Assembly (NCBI RefSeq): GCF_900323885.1
Contig: NZ_OOHJ01000006.1
Span: 248,001-312,000 of the forward strand
Direction of reading: 5' to 3'
Origin: [Actinomadura] parvosata subsp. kistnae
GTDB lineage: Bacteria > Actinomycetota > Actinomycetes > Streptosporangiales > Streptosporangiaceae
Length of the DNA: 64,000 bases
This document shows, piece by piece, positions 61,857 through 64,000 of this stretch. The stretch's first letter is position 1. Each line of letters opens with the position of its first letter. A program made the translations under genes and the position numbers. The notes under the pieces were generated by a model, which was not told the DNA's origin, did not search any database, and worked only from the letters and a program-made list of their open reading frames with translations.

Positions 61857-62509
61857 GTGTCGTACCTGCCCGCCGTGCCCGCCTACTTCATGCCTTCCCT
61901 GCCCGCCGACGCGTTTCCGGACTGGTCGGTGGAACGGCGCCGCAGCGCGCTGCTCGTCCACGACATGCAGAACTACTTCCTGCGGCCGTTCGCGCCCGCC
62001 GCCTCACCTCTCGCCGACCTGCTCGCCAACGCGGCGGCGCTGCGTGAGACGTGCGCCGAGGCGGGCATCCCCGTCCTGTACTCGGTCCAGCAAGGCGGAC
62101 AGGACCCCGACGAACGCGGCCTGCTGACCGACCGGTGGGGTCCCGGGCTCAGCACGGACCCCGCCGACACCGACCTGCCGCCCGTGCTGGCCCAGGCCCC
62201 TCGGACCGGGTCATCATCAAATCCCGCTACAGCGCCTTCTACGACACCTCCCTCGATGAGGCCCTCACGGAGCTGGACCGCGACCAGCTGCTCATCTGCG
62301 GGGTGTACGCGCACATCGGCGTCCTGGCCACCGCCCTGGACGCCTTCAGCCGCGACATCCAGCCCTTCGTCATCGGCGACGCTGTGGCCGACCTGTCCTC
62401 CCACCACCATGCGATGGCGCTGAACTACCTCGCCTCCTGCTGCAGCCGCATCCTGCCCACCGCACAGGTCACGACCGCGCTGCGCCCGCGGCCGATCCTC
62501 GCGCCCTGA
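61857..62509 (+). pseudogene. isochorismatase (EntB/DhbB N-terminal type), one-base frameshift
   Basis: About 217 residues after repair. HDMQNYFLRPFAP with the catalytic Asp, LYSVQQGGQ, then in the next frame VIIKSRYSAFYDTSLDEALT and GVYAHIGVLATALDAFSRDI as in EntB. The break is at the C run 62197-62200. No C-terminal aryl-carrier domain follows, so the product is not obviously loaded on a carrier. GTG start at 61857 with AAAGGA. Confidence 0.82.
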
Positions 62510-62537
62510 CAGACCAAACTGCGGAGGAACGAGCGTC

Positions 62538-63152
62538 ATGTGGCAAGCACTGAGCGCGGACACGCAGGCGGCGATCGAGCGGGCACGCCAAGCGTACGGT
62601 GACGTCCTGTTCGACTACTGCCACAGCACGCTCGCGGCGGCCGACGCCGAGCTGGCAGCCTGTGGTGCGCTGCTCAGTGCTCATGCCCACGCCGACCGGC
62701 TCTCGGAGCCGGAGAACCTGCGCGCCTGGCTCTACGCCCTGGCCCGCGCTCACTGCACCATGCAGGCCACGGCCAGCAGCGGCACCCCGACCGGGCCCGG
62801 CGCCGCAGCCGGCACCGACCTGGAAGAAGCCCTCGCGGCGCTGCCCGCCCTGCAGCGTGAGCTGCTGGAGTTGTCCGTCCGCCACGGCCTCACCAACACT
62901 GAGATCGCCCTGATCTTCGACGCCGGCGCCATCGAGATCGAACACCTGGTGGACGACGCCGCCGACCACCTGGAGACCTTGCTCGGCAGCGGCCCTGCCC
63001 TCACCGCAGCACACACCGCCGCCGACCTCCTCCAACACCTTCCGATCCGAGATGCACCCGCCACGATGGCAGCCCGCCTCACCTGCGCCGAACCGCTCCC
63101 GCCGGCACGACATGGCGCAGCGATGGCTTCCCCGAACAAGCACTCATCCTGA
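62538..63152 (+). CDS. sigma-factor-like protein
   Basis: 204 residues. Sigma region-2-like LSEPENLRAWLYALARAHCT and region-4-like LPALQRELLELSVRHGLTNT. The DNA-recognition helix is weak, so promoter binding is uncertain. GGAGG precedes the ATG. In many actinomycetes such a sigma-like part is the N-terminus of a larger membrane protein; the following sequence supports this but is in other frames. Confidence 0.6.
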   Translation: MWQALSADTQAAIERARQAYGDVLFDYCHSTLAAADAELAACGALLSAHAHADRLSEPENLRAWLYALARAHCTMQATASSGTPTGPGAAAGTDLEEALAALPALQRELLELSVRHGLTNTEIALIFDAGAIEIEHLVDDAADHLETLLGSGPALTAAHTAADLLQHLPIRDAPATMAARLTCAEPLPPARHGAAMASPNKHSS

Positions 63153-64000
63153 TCACCAGGTCCAAGCCGAACGTCCGTCGCGGCGCGTTCTCGCAGGGAG
63201 AGGAGTTCCGGTCATGGGAACGACGCCACCGCGGCAGCGAGGAGTTCTGGGCCCGCCGCGCCGACGAATCCGACCCCGAGGCCCGCCTATCCCTGCGCCC
63301 CCTCGCCCCGGTCATGCGAGTCGGCGCCCTCATCGCAGCAGCCGTCACGAGCGTATTGGCCGCGGGCGCCGTATGGACCTGGCTGCAACCCGACCCCGCC
63401 CCAGCTGGCGTAACTTCGCCAGCCACCCCGCCCACCCTGACCCTACAACCCACCCAGCCGCTACCGGATCTGGGAGAACCGCCCATAAGCCACCCCGCCG
63501 CCACACACTCCCGCTCCGACCGGTCGACTCCGGCACCGAAGCCACACAAGACCACCCGCACCAGGCAACCGGACAAGGCCATCCCCGGCACGACCCCGCC
63601 ACTCGTAGGACGCGACCAGCCGCTCACGGCACGCTGCAAGACCCGCCCACCACCCGCAGCCGGACCGGCACCCCACGAGGGCTGCCCCGACCAGCACCAC
63701 CGACCGCCAGCCTGTCACCCTCGATCCTCGCCCTCGGCGCCGGCCGGAGCGGGACCTTCAGCCTGTCGTGCACCGGAACCTGCCAGCTCTCCTCCGGCAC
63801 CGGATCGAACGGCATCACCGTCTCCGGCACCCGCGTCACCCTCGCGGCCCCGCCTCCCGGCCCGGCTGCACCGCCACCACGGAAACCGGCACCGCCACCA
63901 TCACCTGGAGCGGCACCACCACCGGCGACGGCCACACCACCGCAGGGACCACGACCGGCGGCGGCACGCTGACGCTCACCGTCACCTGGACCGTCGAGGC
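63153..64000 (+). pseudogene. membrane-anchored protein continuing from the sigma-like part, frame-broken and cut by the window end
   Basis: In one frame: SWERRHRGSEEFWARRADES, then the transmembrane helix VGALIAAAVTSVLAAGAVWT and a Pro/Thr-rich linker. In another: ASLSPSILALGAGRSGTFSL and CTGTCQLSSG, an Ig-like or BACON-like exported domain. In a third, to the window end: CTATTTETGTATITWSGTTT. The order matches sigma-like/TM/extracellular proteins of actinomycetes. The frame changes are at about 63,120, 63,690 and 63,860. Confidence 0.5.

Overview
The window is high-GC actinobacterial DNA. The codon use, the GTG starts, the chain of ATGA/GTGA start-stop overlaps and the gene families (M50 Rip-like protease, spore-associated secreted proteins, RacP-like and MAB_1171c-type proteins) fit a filamentous actinomycete, most likely Streptosporangiales (Nonomuraea/Actinomadura-like); this is inference. 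Much of it is accessory: two partition genes, a prim-pol/D5 helicase replication module beside an iteron-like array, two Tn7-like elements and other IS remnants. It could be a large plasmid, an integrated element or a mobile-rich chromosome arm. No tRNA, rRNA or cas gene was seen.

Layout. 1-3 kb: a TetR-AraC-hydrolase operon with a near-perfect 34-bp operator. 3-7.2 kb: a collapsed IS5-type transposase, a broken AhpD gene, an intact site-2 protease and a multiply frameshifted membrane protein gene. 7.6-9.8 kb: parA plus a ribbon-helix-helix partner, followed by an AT-rich island. 10.9-12.5 kb: a glutamine-amidotransferase-like protein and its LysR regulator. 13.3-14.1 kb: an unknown protein with an operator on its start codon.

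14,178-26,016 is a complete Tn7-like transposon, which I could delimit from the sequence: 26-bp terminal inverted repeats, a CCCTC 5-bp target duplication, internal TnsB-type sites, and genes tniQ-tnsA-tnsB-tnsC-tniQ. The cargo is a SoxR-type regulator, an NADPH-dependent FMN reductase and an erythromycin-esterase homologue lacking its usual catalytic motif. An IS21-family element sits inside the left terminal repeat, with its own 7-bp duplication. Immediately to the right is the remnant of a different Tn7-like element: seven GTCTCA/TGGCGTG repeats, tnsA, and a broken tnsB.

28.4-33 kb: the replication module (prim-pol, D5 helicase, small protein) and about 27 copies of a 9-bp AGCGAC-type repeat. 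33.2-40.6 kb: a Tat-exported serine hydrolase, spore-associated-protein genes, unknown proteins and a WXG100-like/YbaB cluster. 40.8-44 kb: an NB-ARC ATPase with ten 40-residue TPR repeats and a small translationally coupled partner; both carry a GIIQTG motif, and this pair is a candidate conflict or signalling system. 44-50 kb: degraded genes and plasmid-type DNA-binding proteins. 50.4-55.5 kb: P450, two-TM protein, SRPBCC protein, MAB_1171c-type membrane protein, ImmA/IrrE protease and XRE regulator, with repeated CCAT-n-ATGG operator-like palindromes. 55.5-64 kb: an apparent biosynthetic operon of MFS exporter, two small paralogous proteins, a ThDP-enzyme homologue with a degenerate cofactor motif, an EntA-like SDR, isochorismate synthase, isochorismatase, and a sigma-like/membrane protein running off the end.

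Many breaks are single-base losses in G or C runs inside otherwise well-conserved genes, so some apparent pseudogenes may be assembly errors.
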